A stretch of 64,000 bases of DNA from Sugiyamaella lignohabitans (Eukaryota; Ascomycota; Dipodascomycetes; Dipodascales; Trichomonascaceae). The DNA lies in NCBI RefSeq assembly GCF_001640025.1, contig NC_031671.1, positions 1,240,001 to 1,304,000 of the forward strand, in the 5' to 3' direction. Below the pieces are notes generated by a model. It was not told the DNA's origin, made no database searches, and saw nothing but the letters and a program-made list of their open reading frames with translations. This document shows positions 42,087 through 53,139 of the stretch, piece by piece. Every line of letters starts with the position of its first letter. The first letter of the stretch is position 1. Position numbers and translations under genes: made by a program.

Positions 42087-44059
42087 TCTCGTTCCGTTGC
42101 AACATCTGTCGTCCAAAAATTCAAACAAAAAACAACCTTAATAAACAGTCTCTACGTTACTTCTTTGGTATAATCTGGCCAATGTGCCTTCGTAAGCTCA
42201 CGCTGCCAACCTTCTACTCCTTTTATCTGCTGCTTCCGCCTATCAGCTCGGCCAACCAGCTCCATTCGTTACCTATCACCAAACTCTAAAGGGTATTGTT
42301 GAGCCCAAATGATAAATCACTCCTAATCCCCTTTTTCATTTCCCCTCCCTGTTCAACAACTCACCGCTCACCTCCTGCTGGTCTTTCTCCCAACTGCATC
42401 ATCCTGTCCAGGCAGCCATTTTTCCCTGCTTGCTTGCCTGCTAACAGGTGGATCAAGCCAGCTTGCAGTGAAAAAGCAGCCCGTTTTCTAAACTCCCAAC
42501 TGCACAGACCGGCATCTCACCCGACCAACACCACCGCGAAACTCGCACGAAAATGCATCACAGTTGATAGACATAATCCGATGTTTTACCGGCGATCTAT
42601 CAATTAAATGCCGCCTCGAGAAAATGACATCAGAATAAAGGGGTAAAAACAAATTTATAGCGGGGGTCATCGTATCACAACCAAAACATGATCCAGCCGA
42701 GCCCGCCGGCCGAGATCAGACCAATAAGCCGAACAAACATTATTGATCAAATTCATAGATTGGATCCTCAGCTTAAAACAACATGCCACTGTGATTTATA
42801 GTCATGTCATCGCTGCCAGCGGGTATCACTTTCCACCGGGTATTGGATGTAAAGTGTGGAGTATACTTAACAAGAACCGGTTCCGTTAAAAATGGGACCG
42901 ACTAGATAGCACAAGTTCTAATTGTATACTCTAAAGTATAATATTTAGAAATATAATGTGAATAATCCAATAGATCAATACCAATCTGATCTGTCTCTGT
43001 CAAATCAACCAAGGGTAAAATGTATTTCCATCATCACTCTCACAGGGTATAGCTATATATTTCATGATGATCTCTCCAGAGTATTCTCTAAACACTTGAA
43101 CGCTTGTATAACGACTTAGCTCTTTAATAGTCTTCCTCCTAGAAAGTACAATTCTCTGTTCCTTGTGTCATTCCATGTACCATTAATCCTCTGGTTCGGT
43201 TTATGAGTCCCTTATGAGTCCCTCCGATGTATCATGTACCAATGTAATATTCAATCCTTCATATCCCTACAACCTCACAGTCATCATTTCAGTTACTTAC
43301 CATCACAGATGATTTACCAAATGCCATGATATCGTAGATTCGCAATTTTTTTTTTTTCAAGTTGTAATTTTTTTTTTGGGATTTTCTGGTTTGCTGGTCC
43401 TTGGCGGACTTCGGTTTGTTCACTATTAGTCAAATGCTCTGTTTAAAGCGGTGTATACTATTGCAAGTGTGCCAGGGGCTGGTCGCTATCTATCCGGAGT
43501 GTGCCTCACAATTGAGACTCTTCATGAATCAACAAAAACCCATAGAAGAACCACCTTTTTTTACAATGAAATGTCGACTTTGTGATACAAGAAAAAAGTA
43601 CAAGTTTACGAGGCAATTTTAAAATGCAACTCACCTAACACTTACTGACCGCAGCTCACTGTACTCACAGTCTATCTGCACTGCACGTCAACAAACGGTA
43701 GTCCTAATTAAACCTGAAATGACGGCTGCAGCTCTTTCTTGCAACCCAACGCACTCTGCCAGGAGGTACACTAACTAAACTTACTAGGAAAACACGCCGA
43801 TTGACTTGAGATTACTGAATCCGAATCCGCAAGTGCTGCAAAATCGCCTGATGAATCGACTGATATATCCCAACCAGCAATGAAAACTACAGCGTGGCTG
43901 TTGAATTAAGATTACAATTAGCCCTACAATTGCTCCTGCAATTAAACCTGCCGAGCTTGAAAATCACTGCCGTCGAATATTTACTTAGCGGGTCTCACAG
44001 GGGGTGAGTGTTGAACAGGTAGGAGTATCTATTAGTTCGAGATGGAAATAATCGACAAA

Positions 44060-44150
44060 TTGACTGATTGATGGACTGGTTGGCTGATTGATTGGTTGAT
44101 TTGTTAGTGAGCAATTTGTGTTTCACCAATTGATTGATTGACTATTTACC
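44060..44150 (+). repeat. GATT/GGTT-rich low-complexity repeat
   Basis: Recurring TGATTGAT and TGGTTGG words, interrupted, on the + strand. Confidence 0.7.
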
Positions 44151-44757
44151 AAGTCAAGCTGAGTCCAAATTATAAGTGAGTTCTGTTGAGAAAATGGAAC
44201 CGAATCGAGACGACTAGAATCCCGAGCCGGTGCAGTGCAGTGGCTGATTTAAATGCCGTAGCCTAGTATATATAATACGTCGATGGAGAAACGAAATAAA
44301 TGGAGACACGGAACAGAAGCAATGGGTGAAATAATAAAAATAGAACAACTAGAATAGAAGCACTAATCGAAGCAGTAGTCGAAGCAGAAATAGGAGCAGA
44401 AATAGATATATAAAAAAAACAGTGATAATAGCTGCGACAAGCTAGTAAAAGACAAAAAAGACAGCAAGACAGCAAGATAAATTGACAAAAGGTCGAGAAA
44501 AAAAATTTAAAGTAATAAAGTAACAGGCAGGGCGATAAAATACAGAAAGAAATAAGAACTGAGGGAAACCGGAAAAATATTAATAAAATGGCAAGTCAAG
44601 CCAAATATAAAATCAACTTTAGCGTCTAGTGACAATAGTAGTAATACCCTGTTTTGATTTATTTATTTCCCTACAAGTATAACAATAAGCTGGCTGGTTT
44701 TATTAGCTAAGAGACCATACCACGGTAGTTACAGTTACCACAGAGCCCAGTTACCTG

Positions 44758-44805
44758 ACACACACACACGCACTCTCTCGCTCACTCACACACCAGCTCC
44801 TTCAC
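44758..44805 (+). repeat. AC/CT-rich microsatellite
   Basis: Seven AC units followed by CTCTCGCTCACTCACACAC. Confidence 0.75.
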
Positions 44806-45118
44806 CGTCGACCAGCACGACAGTGCGTATCTGCACGGTCAGAGCTATAAATTGTATATTTTTAATTGTATAATTGTTTTTTCGGCATGCTGGATATTCT
44901 GTTTTGTGGTTTTATTTTTTTCCTTTTTCTGCACCACCAACCCAGTAGGTTAATTATAAAAATAATAATGACATGGGTAGCGTCCAATTTAATTGCTGTA
45001 AATTTGGCACTGCTTGACTTACTCTGGTAGGATTGGATCCACTCCCAATTTCCCTCTGTTGCTGCAACAACCATCGCCCCTCTGCACATCCATGCAGGCT
45101 CCACCAAAACCCCCCTTC

Positions 45119-45265
45119 ACCGACTCTCGCTTCGCGAGAGGAGCCACGGGGTCTGGGGCAGAGCCCCAGCCGCCGGAGGCAGCGTGGGCACCCGGGATTT
45201 GTGCCTCCGGCGGCTGGGGCTCCGCCCCAGACCCCGTGGCTCCTCTCGCTTCGCGAGAGTCGGTG
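45119..45265. repeat. Inverted pair of GC-rich elements, copies 26 (-) and 27 (+)
   Basis: Copy 26 is 45119-45181, copy 27 is 45202-45265. Both have the perfect tail hairpin CTCTCGC-TTC-GCGAGAG and share the flank CACCGA/TCGGTG, so the whole 147 bp is a near-perfect inverted repeat with a 20-bp centre. Heads face inward, as at 21127-21318. Confidence 0.93.
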
Positions 45266-47123
45266 CTGCGGGGGTCAGGGGCAGGGCATTGGCTCGCTGT
45301 TTAATGTTTAACTTTGGGCTGGAGTTTAATATCGGGACCTGCTCCGGGTGAGCACCGGTCGTGTTCAGCTGCAAGGGGCGTCCCGGCCGGGTTAAACTAA
45401 GAGCCTAGGACCTAGGATTGACTGAGCTCGGCGTGTGAAGGCCCTGGTTGGAACGGGAGTGGGGATGGGAAGACGGTCTGGGTCTGTTGTTTAGTTAAAT
45501 AGTTATCATGGGGTTGTATTTTAGATCTTGGAGTCTGATATTTGTGTGTATTGTGAATAGTTTCAGGCGGATAGCGTGCGAAATGAACCATAGATGATGC
45601 TTTTGTGTGATGAGACGGTACAAGGGATCAAATGACAGAGCCACTGTGCAGTTGCAACTCCATCTCGGTCACCAATCTCTTATTAATACGCCTTGATTTA
45701 TATTGCCCAAGGCGTCACCTCATTTCTTATATTATTTGTATCACTGAATTGAATGATGTACATATATTTTTGTGTTCTACGTAAGTATGTATATCGTGTC
45801 TCGGCCCATGCCATTTAATCATTTACCTCGAAGTCTATTATCTGCTGTGTGATTCTATTTACAATTTTAGATATTTACCATTGCGTATATTTTAATTAGT
45901 GTATAGATTTTCCTTAAATTAGATTGTGTGGGCGCCAGGACAATTACTGGTCTCGGAGGTTACAGCCAAGTCGAAGCCTGTTCGTGGATGTTTCAGGTGT
46001 GTTCAGCCGTTAAACTTTAATTCATATTTAATTGATAGTATATCTCGCTTTTTTGTTCATCTTCGCGCAGTGTACTTACTGTTACCACTAATGTTACCGC
46101 CTGTTACTACTGCTACTCTACATTGACTTGTTTCGTCACGTCCACTTTGCTTGTTTCTCCCTTGCTTCTAGCAGTTATTCACAATCTAATCTAACGTTCT
46201 CGTTGGCTCTGTTGTCGTGGGTAACATTTCTTATATTTTAGTTTTTTGCCAGATATTACAATTAAATAGTTGAAAGTCTCAAACGAATAAACTCACCACC
46301 AACAATTGAACTTTTTTCTACGATAATTAATCAGCATTCTACAAATAGAAGCGGTCTGTGTACCTGCTAGTATCTGTATCTGATCGCTCTAGTTATAGCA
46401 CGTCGAACACCACAGTTCCACCACACTAATCCAGTCACTATGACGTTTATTTATTCCTTTCCCCTTCTCCTTTGTAACAGCGTCCTTTTTTCTCGAACAG
46501 ACTTAGCTTCGCTAGTATTGTCGCTACATAGCTGCTAATGGTTTTGCGCTGCAGTTGATGACCTCAATCGAACCAGCCGCCATCTGCTAAACCTACCGTA
46601 ATCTTATAATCTATAACTATACCCTATTCCAAAACCCACAGTAGTGGGCTCTGGCCAACCTCAATGTTCTAGCCAGTTGTGGTTCGGCTGCTGCAGAAAT
46701 GCATAAGTTTCTGTGAATTAATTGGCTTCCATCCGCCTCCATGAGCGCTATTTATTTCCAGCAGAAGCACCTGTATCGCATGTGCAGCGCTAAGACTGCT
46801 TTCTTCTCCGATATTATTTCTCGCTTGCAGCAGTTTTAAGTTCTGCCAATTTCTGCCAATGTCCCTTTCTGCCCATCTGCCTTCTACTCCTGGCTTCGTC
46901 GGCCTGGCGACTGTCGATCTGGCCCTGGGCCTCCGACACCTCCTTATCCAGCACACGCTCCACTTACCAGATCCTGGGTCCAATCAGTCAAATTTTCCCC
47001 TGCCACCACCCCACACCTGCCAGCTATCTCAGGGGTAGCTCTTATCTTCCTAAATTGACGTCTCCCTGCCCTGAATGCTTATCTCGCATGAACTATGCAG
47101 ACTGATAAGCCACGGGTCCTGAC

Positions 47124-47184
47124 TGCCTCCGGCGGCTGGGGCTCCGCCCCAGATCCCGTGGCTCCTCTCGCTGCGCTCGAGTCG
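47124..47184 (+). repeat. GC-rich two-hairpin element, copy 28
   Basis: Full copy, CTCGCTGCGCTCGAGTCG tail, followed by AAGTGTCGGGGT matching the extended flank of other copies. Confidence 0.9.
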
Positions 47185-47330
47185 AAGTGTCGGGGTCCCT
47201 CTCGGGTTTTGGCAAGTGATAATGGTAATTTATTACATTTGGGATCAGGAGTGTTGAGGACAGTATCAGATTTCGGGGTTGCAAGGTTCTTCAGCATTCC
47301 CTCTTTCAATCTCTGGAGAGAAATTGGTAA

Positions 47331-47385
47331 TCACCTGCGAAGCAGGAGCCACGGGGTCTGGGGCAGAGCCACAGCTACCGGAAGC
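47331..47385 (-). repeat. GC-rich two-hairpin element, copy 29, decayed
   Basis: Several substitutions, including two in hairpin A (CTGGGGC-AGA-GCCACAG) and in the head (CTACCGGAAGCA). The only copy where the hairpin A stem is clearly broken. Confidence 0.8.
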
Positions 47386-47430
47386 ACGTCTCACCCGTAC
47401 ATTGAGAGAGTGCTCGGTTTCCTACCGAAA

Positions 47431-47487
47431 TCTCCTGCGAAGCAGGAGCCACGGGGGTCTGGGGCGGAGCCCCAGCCGCCGGAGGCA
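47431..47487 (-). repeat. GC-rich two-hairpin element, copy 30
   Basis: Intact copy 46 bp from decayed copy 29, same orientation and same CTCCTGC tail type; together a direct pair. Lies 47 bp from the DCAF4-like stop. Confidence 0.9.
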
Positions 47488-47533
47488 CATCTGACGATGG
47501 GTTTGTTGCAATGTTTCTATGTTAATAAATAGT

Positions 47534-49027
47534 TTAGGCCAGCTGGTCGGTTAAAGGCGCCCAGGACCAGTACTGTAGACAGGTTCCGTATCCAGCAAAA
47601 AGTCCACCGGAGGGTGCCCATTCTAAGCATGTTACTGCAGAGGGGAAGAATGGGTACTTTCGGAGGGGCCTGCTGGTGATATTGTCTCCTGTCCAGATAT
47701 TGTAAATGAAGACTTTGCCGTCGTCCGAGGCAACAGCGAAGTTTTTGCAAGCGCTGTCAACTGCGAACCCGTGGCGTGAAGTGTGTAGATTTGTGTAGCC
47801 ATTATACGTGAGTACTGGCTTGCTTGGGGCCCCAAGGTTCTTGAGATAGGGTGATCGGGTCCTGTTAGAGGGTCCAGCCCCTGGTTTGACATATCGAAGA
47901 TCATACAGGGCCAAGGTGTCTTCGAGGCCGCTCACAAGCAAGTATCGTGAGTCATTCAGAGACTTTACATGAGTCACAGCACTGGGATGAAACGCTTGTG
48001 TGACCGGTTTGGTGGGAGTCAGGTGCCGAGACGGGAGTCGTGGGTCTAATAGGTTGAGACTACCACTTCTGCACCCGGCAAGTAGTAAGTAGCTGTTTGC
48101 AGAACTGGGTGATTCATCGACATATTCTACAGCCAGCACATCGGATCCTGTATCAAACCGCTCTTTAAATGCCCCACTGACATATGGATGAATACAAAAA
48201 GCACAGGTATCAGCACCCACTGCAAGACGGGTGTAGGGACCAGAAGGGTCTTCACGAACAGCAGAGCAAAATGCACTTTTTCGTTCCGGTAATTTGAACT
48301 GTATATAGCTACTAGCATCGTTTGGTTTCATTATTGTACAACCTAGATGTCCACTCATTCCTGGTCCTCCTAAACTTGTAGTCACCATACTGTCTCCTGA
48401 TAGTGACAACGAAGTGACTTCCGAGTTGAAACTTCCCAATAAATACGTCGAATTACTATTAGACGGCCTCACGATCAGCGATGTCGTGTCTGTCACCATT
48501 TCTTCTCCTGAGACTGCTGAACACTGTCCTTCTTTGGTGCCAAGAACGAGAACCTGCTCTTTCTGGCTCCATGAGATACATGCAAGATTATCGCTAGTCG
48601 AAGCCATTTCAAGACTCCAATGTGCTTGTTGGGACATGGCTGATATCAACATTGTACTATGGGCTGTGCGGTTGATTCGTGGGTTGACAGAGCTTGCTAG
48701 CATGTATCGCTTTATGCTGCTCCCACTACCATGTGGATATGGATACAGACTGGACATCAGACTGCCTTGTCTGTTCGAGGTATTTGAACAGCATGTGTGT
48801 ACACCAAGTCCATTTCCAGGTCCATATTGTGAAGAATGACCAGACCGACTGGTTGTTCCATTTTGGTCGACATTTCTCTTCTTTCGTCTTCTTCTCACTT
48901 CGGCCACCGCCGATATGCTATAATCGCTGGAACCCTGGCTTGTAGCTTGACCGGTGTTTATAATACGAAAATATCTCTTTCTGTCATTGTCATAGTAAAA
49001 CCCAGGTAATTCTGGAACCACTGACAT
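47534..49027 (-). CDS. WD40 protein of the DCAF4 (WDR21) family
   Basis: Probable substrate receptor of a DDB1-Cul4 type ubiquitin ligase, by family membership. 497 aa, one exon. The N-terminal PELPGFYYDNDRKRYFRI is the diagnostic DCAF4 block. A basic RRRRKKR follows at about residue 45, then WD40-type repeats through the C-terminal 350 residues, for example LLLAGCRSGSLNLLDPRLPS and FAVASDDGKVFIYNIWTGDN; a D-x-R after WD repeat (LYDLRY) resembles a DDB1-binding WDXR motif. Budding yeast has no clear equivalent. Start ATG at 49027 gives the canonical N-terminus. Confidence 0.82.
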   Translation of the reverse strand: MSVVPELPGFYYDNDRKRYFRIINTGQATSQGSSDYSISAVAEVRRRRKKRNVDQNGTTSRSGHSSQYGPGNGLGVHTCCSNTSNRQGSLMSSLYPYPHGSGSSIKRYMLASSVNPRINRTAHSTMLISAMSQQAHWSLEMASTSDNLACISWSQKEQVLVLGTKEGQCSAVSGEEMVTDTTSLIVRPSNSNSTYLLGSFNSEVTSLSLSGDSMVTTSLGGPGMSGHLGCTIMKPNDASSYIQFKLPERKSAFCSAVREDPSGPYTRLAVGADTCAFCIHPYVSGAFKERFDTGSDVLAVEYVDESPSSANSYLLLAGCRSGSLNLLDPRLPSRHLTPTKPVTQAFHPSAVTHVKSLNDSRYLLVSGLEDTLALYDLRYVKPGAGPSNRTRSPYLKNLGAPSKPVLTYNGYTNLHTSRHGFAVDSACKNFAVASDDGKVFIYNIWTGDNITSRPLRKYPFFPSAVTCLEWAPSGGLFAGYGTCLQYWSWAPLTDQLA

Positions 49028-49651
49028 TTTACATTTAACTCCAAAACCGCAATAGTAATATTTAACAAAAATATGGTCTCAAAAATTTAATCTGAAACTG
49101 ACTGACCTGCAAAATACGAACCGATCTTCTGGACCCAGAAATTCGTACTGTTTAGTTATAATTGTTCTGTCGGGTTATCGGGAATCTCAAAATGCAAAAT
49201 ATTTATTGCCGTGAAACATCAATAAATAAATCTGATCTTTACCTTTTACTACTCCAGTTTCTTATCTCTGCATAAAATATTCGACATCCGTCGGGAACGG
49301 TTCCGGATACTCGCCGCTGCTATCTTGTCAATTTGTGATAACATAACCCGAATCCACACGTCGATCCTAAAAATTAAAAGCTGCATAAAAGTCGGTGATC
49401 GGCGCATTTCAGGGACGCTCTCCACCTGATAGTGTATTTGAAACCTGCTAAAACATCATTTAACTGGTACATTTTACATGTTCACATGTTTTTATTTGGT
49501 TTTGCAATATACACAACACTGACGATATTTCTGAAAATATACCCAACTTAGCCTAACCTACTGCCTATTTGCTAATAGAATGGCACGAGCACCCTAACAT
49601 GTGACTATGAAATATATTTATTATTATATTCGAACAAAATATTAGACTATG
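49028..49651. other. Intergenic region between DCAF4-like start and PMA1 stop
   Basis: AT-rich; holds the DCAF4-like promoter and PMA1 3' end. No other feature seen. Confidence 0.5.
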
Positions 49652-52459
49652 TCACGTTGTCTTCTCGTGCTGCGTTGAAACACGTTGCATGGCGACAATA
49701 AAGTCCTCAAATGATCGCTTTTCCTTCTTCTTTGGATTCTTCCCATGCATCAACCGGTCAAATGCAACTGAGTCCTGCATCAGATAGAATAATCCTCCGC
49801 AAACACAGAATATACCAAATGAGAATATCCATACTCTGACTACTGTAACAATAGAAGTTTGTCCGCCTACAAACCACCCGAATATACAAAATAGAGTTGC
49901 CAACACGTCAACCACGAAAACTGCTGCAACCAACTCCCATGATGGCAGCGACGACCAAAATGGCCCGTTGGCCCGTGTCACAAATATGAGCCAGTTTTCG
50001 GAGAGTGATATCTGGAGAAATAGAATTGGATCTACTTCTCCGAAATTCTGTATGATGCCACCTTTCGGTAAGAACATTGTCGTCAATGTGATCCATGTGC
50101 CAATTGCAAGCACAATGCCTAGTAAGATCGACATTCCCCAGAGTTTAGGTAGGTTCCACTTGACTGGTTTCTGAGAGTATGGGGCATTATCGTATGCAAT
50201 TGCCAGTGTAGCAAGGTCTGCGAAAATGGCAATAAACACCACCAGCTCGATTTGAAGTGATTGATCCAAGATGGCAATCCACAATCCAAAGAATATTTCC
50301 AAATGCAAGGATAATGCAATTCTGTATACAATGTAAGAATACATTCGATGGAATATTTGTCGAGATGTCTTCAGTGCATCTATTATAGCTGATAGTCCTG
50401 GTGCTAGAAAGACAATATCTGCTGCTGACCGTGCTGCGTCTGATGCCCCCTCCACAGCAATTCCAGTATCTGCCTTTTTCAAAGATGGAGCATCATTAAC
50501 ACCGTCTCCAGTCATGGCTACCAAGTGACCTCGTTGTTGAAGGATTTCTACAACGTTATACTTGTGTTGAGGGAACACTTCTGCAAACCCATCTGCTCCT
50601 TCGACAAAGTCATAGACTTGTGATCCATTCATGTCGCCTCCACCTCCAAGGCCCAGTCTCTCTGCATTGTAGATGTTGGTGCCTAGTCCGAGTTGTCGAG
50701 ATGTCTCTTTGGCAATTCCTACTGCATCCCCAGTTAGCATCTTTATTGATAGTCCTAATTGTTTTGCTTCTTGAACTGTTTTAAATGTGTCGTGTCGAGG
50801 TGGGTCTGAGCAAGGTACAATGCCTAGGATCTCCCAGTATCCATTACCCCTCTTGCGGGCAACTCCAAGTGACCGGAATCCTCTACTAGCAAACTCTTCC
50901 ACTCTGCTCTTGTATGCTTCATCAATGGACGTTGATATCTCGTGATCCTCGGCTACCGTTCTCAGCACAAACAAGGGAGCTCCTTTTACACAAGTTATCA
51001 ATTCACCGGAAGGAGACTCAACAACAGCTGTAACCTTTTTCGATACAGGATCAAAAGGGTGAAATTTAATTACTTTGTACTTTGTCAAGGCACTTTTAGC
51101 TCTAGGATATTCTCTCAATGACTTGAAAAATGCTTTGTCGATAGCGTCAAGCCCTTTCTTCTTTCTCGATGCTGCTAAACAGGCTGTCAACATAAGCTCT
51201 TCTGGTTCAACCCCATCAACTGTGAATGGAGTACCAAGAGATAGCTTGTTCTTTGTCAAAGTGCCGGTCTTGTCTGAGCATAGAATCTCGACACCAGCCA
51301 ACGACTCAATTGCTGACAGTTTTTGAACTATAGCTCTCTTTTTTGCCAAATATGCTGCTCCTACTGCCATGGTCGTTGTGACGACTGCTGGTAGACCAAC
51401 TGGAACTCCCACAATTGTAATTGCCAATGTGTATCGGAGAATCTTGACTATTGGATCTGACCTGTAGAAACAGGCCACCCATACTACTAAAAGTGTGACA
51501 ATGACAAGAACAAGCAATGCTGAACCGATTCCATTTAAGACATCAGTGAAATGCCCACTTCCAGCCGACGCTTTATTAACTAAGGTGGCAGCTCTTCCAA
51601 CATATGTCTGGTCTCCCGTAGCGGTAACTATCATGAATGTGCTGCCCCTCTTCACTGTAGACGACGCATACACGGTATCTCCGCAGCGTTTCTCCACAGC
51701 CAATGACTCGCCAGTTATTGCTGACTGATCAATTTGCAGGAAACAACCGGTGGTAACTAATCTTCCGTCAGCGGAAATTATAGTCCCTTCTTCAATTTGA
51801 AGAATTTCTCCTGGCACGATCTTAGCAGCATCCACTTCTTGCAGCAGTCCTTCTCGTAGAACCACTGCTTGTAACGCTAATGTTTTCTTCAACTCTTCAA
51901 CTATTGATCCTGCCTGATATTCTTGAATAAATCCGACTGCGGCATTTAAGAGTAGTAAAGCACAGATAACCCCAAAGTCAACCCAATCTTTCAATCCAAT
52001 AGCCAACAGCGCTGCTGCCTCCATAACAAATTGAATAGGACCAACAAAGAACAGTAAGAATTTGTAGTAAATGTTCACTTTTTCTTCAGACATCTTATTA
52101 AGCCCATATTTCTTTCGTCGCTTTGTAACCTCTTCTTTTGTGAGGCCCGTTTGGGGGTCTGTCTGTAGCAGTCCCTCAGGAACAGACTTTACTGAATCGG
52201 TACTATGCGCTTCTTCATGAAATGCCCTGCTATTGTCTTCATCATCCGACTGAAGTTCAGTAATAAATGCATCTATGTCTTCTTCAGTATAATCACCGTC
52301 ACTATCAGGTTTACTCTGACTTTCGCTGCTCTGAGTCTTCGATTCTTTTTCGACACTTCCATCATCGTTTTTCCCACTTGGGGATTGTGAATATTCCTCG
52401 TCAACTAAAACTGAAGAACCAATAATTGACCTTCCTAAAGAATCTACAGAGCTTGTCAT
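49652..52459 (-). CDS. PMA1: Plasma membrane proton-pumping P-type ATPase
   Basis: P3A-type H+-ATPase that builds the proton gradient across the plasma membrane. 935 aa from the ATG at 52459; a TTG-initiated extension upstream is not needed. The acidic Ser-rich N-terminus leads to [19 protein letters not shown]. Actuator motif TGES in [11 protein letters not shown]; phosphorylated Asp in [11 protein letters not shown] (about residue 395); KGAP nucleotide-binding motif; [18 protein letters not shown] and [20 protein letters not shown] hinge. Ten membrane helices. The C-terminus [12 protein letters not shown] keeps the Ser-Thr pair that is phosphorylated on glucose addition in budding yeast ([10 protein letters not shown] there), so the autoinhibitory tail is conserved. 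Confidence 0.97.
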   Translation of the reverse strand: MTSSVDSLGRSIIGSSVLVDEEYSQSPSGKNDDGSVEKESKTQSSESQSKPDSDGDYTEEDIDAFITELQSDDEDNSRAFHEEAHSTDSVKSVPEGLLQTDPQTGLTKEEVTKRRKKYGLNKMSEEKVNIYYKFLLFFVGPIQFVMEAAALLAIGLKDWVDFGVICALLLLNAAVGFIQEYQAGSIVEELKKTLALQAVVLREGLLQEVDAAKIVPGEILQIEEGTIISADGRLVTTGCFLQIDQSAITGESLAVEKRCGDTVYASSTVKRGSTFMIVTATGDQTYVGRAATLVNKASAGSGHFTDVLNGIGSALLVLVIVTLLVVWVACFYRSDPIVKILRYTLAITIVGVPVGLPAVVTTTMAVGAAYLAKKRAIVQKLSAIESLAGVEILCSDKTGTLTKNKLSLGTPFTVDGVEPEELMLTACLAASRKKKGLDAIDKAFFKSLREYPRAKSALTKYKVIKFHPFDPVSKKVTAVVESPSGELITCVKGAPLFVLRTVAEDHEISTSIDEAYKSRVEEFASRGFRSLGVARKRGNGYWEILGIVPCSDPPRHDTFKTVQEAKQLGLSIKMLTGDAVGIAKETSRQLGLGTNIYNAERLGLGGGGDMNGSQVYDFVEGADGFAEVFPQHKYNVVEILQQRGHLVAMTGDGVNDAPSLKKADTGIAVEGASDAARSAADIVFLAPGLSAIIDALKTSRQIFHRMYSYIVYRIALSLHLEIFFGLWIAILDQSLQIELVVFIAIFADLATLAIAYDNAPYSQKPVKWNLPKLWGMSILLGIVLAIGTWITLTTMFLPKGGIIQNFGEVDPILFLQISLSENWLIFVTRANGPFWSSLPSWELVAAVFVVDVLATLFCIFGWFVGGQTSIVTVVRVWIFSFGIFCVCGGLFYLMQDSVAFDRLMHGKNPKKKEKRSFEDFIVAMQRVSTQHEKTT

Positions 52460-53139
52460 TAGGCTATGTTTGCTCAAGTAATTGCCAACCAGATTTCTGT
52501 TTCCTACGGTGTATTACCGGGTTCGATTTCTTGATCAACCTCGTGTGGTATCATATAGGTTCTCCAAGAGTAGTCTAGTGAATTGATGATTGAGTTTAAA
52601 CTGATGAAGCAAGTGGGTGTGCGCTCAAGAATTGGCGGAATTGAACAAGCGGCAGGTTCCTAGTGTAAATACTAACACCGTTATCTTAGATGGTGTGGTC
52701 GCTTTCAGGATTTGCCCCATGTATCTAGATCTGAGACACCGGCCTGGCGGGAGAATCGGTATCAAAGTGGTAAGTAAACTTTGGTAAACCGATAAGACTT
52801 ATGGACTTGCCTTAATTAATCGATAAATAGGAGCATGAATCATAATGCCGTTAATGGTGTTCGCCACAGACCATAGCCATATATACTTGCCTGAAAAGCA
52901 CACACTAACTGGGAATAAGATCTCATCGTATGTCTACTGAAAACAAATTGCCAGACGTCAGCATTCATAGAGACTTGACAAATCCTAGCTGGAATGACAA
53001 TACAATATTATATACGTGAATAGTAATATAAATACAATTTATGCGTCTACTACTAAAAAGCACTATACGTGGAGTTTCCTTTCTCTAGGTTGAAGATTAT
53101 GCAAAGATCGTATGATAGGGAGTAGAATATGAGCTCGCT
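52460..53139. promoter_or_regulatory. PMA1 upstream region
   Basis: 680 bp between PMA1 and the stop of the RING-ligase gene on the same strand. I see no clear Rap1 or Gcr1 site; nothing else recognised. Confidence 0.4.

Larger units (their letters stand above)
41301..45118. other. Gene-free region, middle part
   Basis: Pyrimidine-rich at 41.3-41.8 and 42.2-42.5 kb; one GC element at 42031-42086; oligo-T at about 43347-43377; GATT-rich low complexity at 44060-44150; purine-rich at 44.3-44.6 kb; AC microsatellite at 44758. Open frames are short and without domains. Confidence 0.5.
45266..47533. other. Gene-free region, right part
   Basis: T-rich DNA to about 46.6 kb, then more GC-balanced sequence with three GC elements (47124-47184, 47331-47385, 47431-47487) ahead of the DCAF4-like stop. 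The frame at 46669-46983 has no recognisable domain. Confidence 0.45.

Noticed and set aside
41405..42670. Several Pro/Ser-rich open frames in the gene-free region
   Set aside because: They arise from pyrimidine-rich DNA, overlap in several frames, and show no domain or splice structure.
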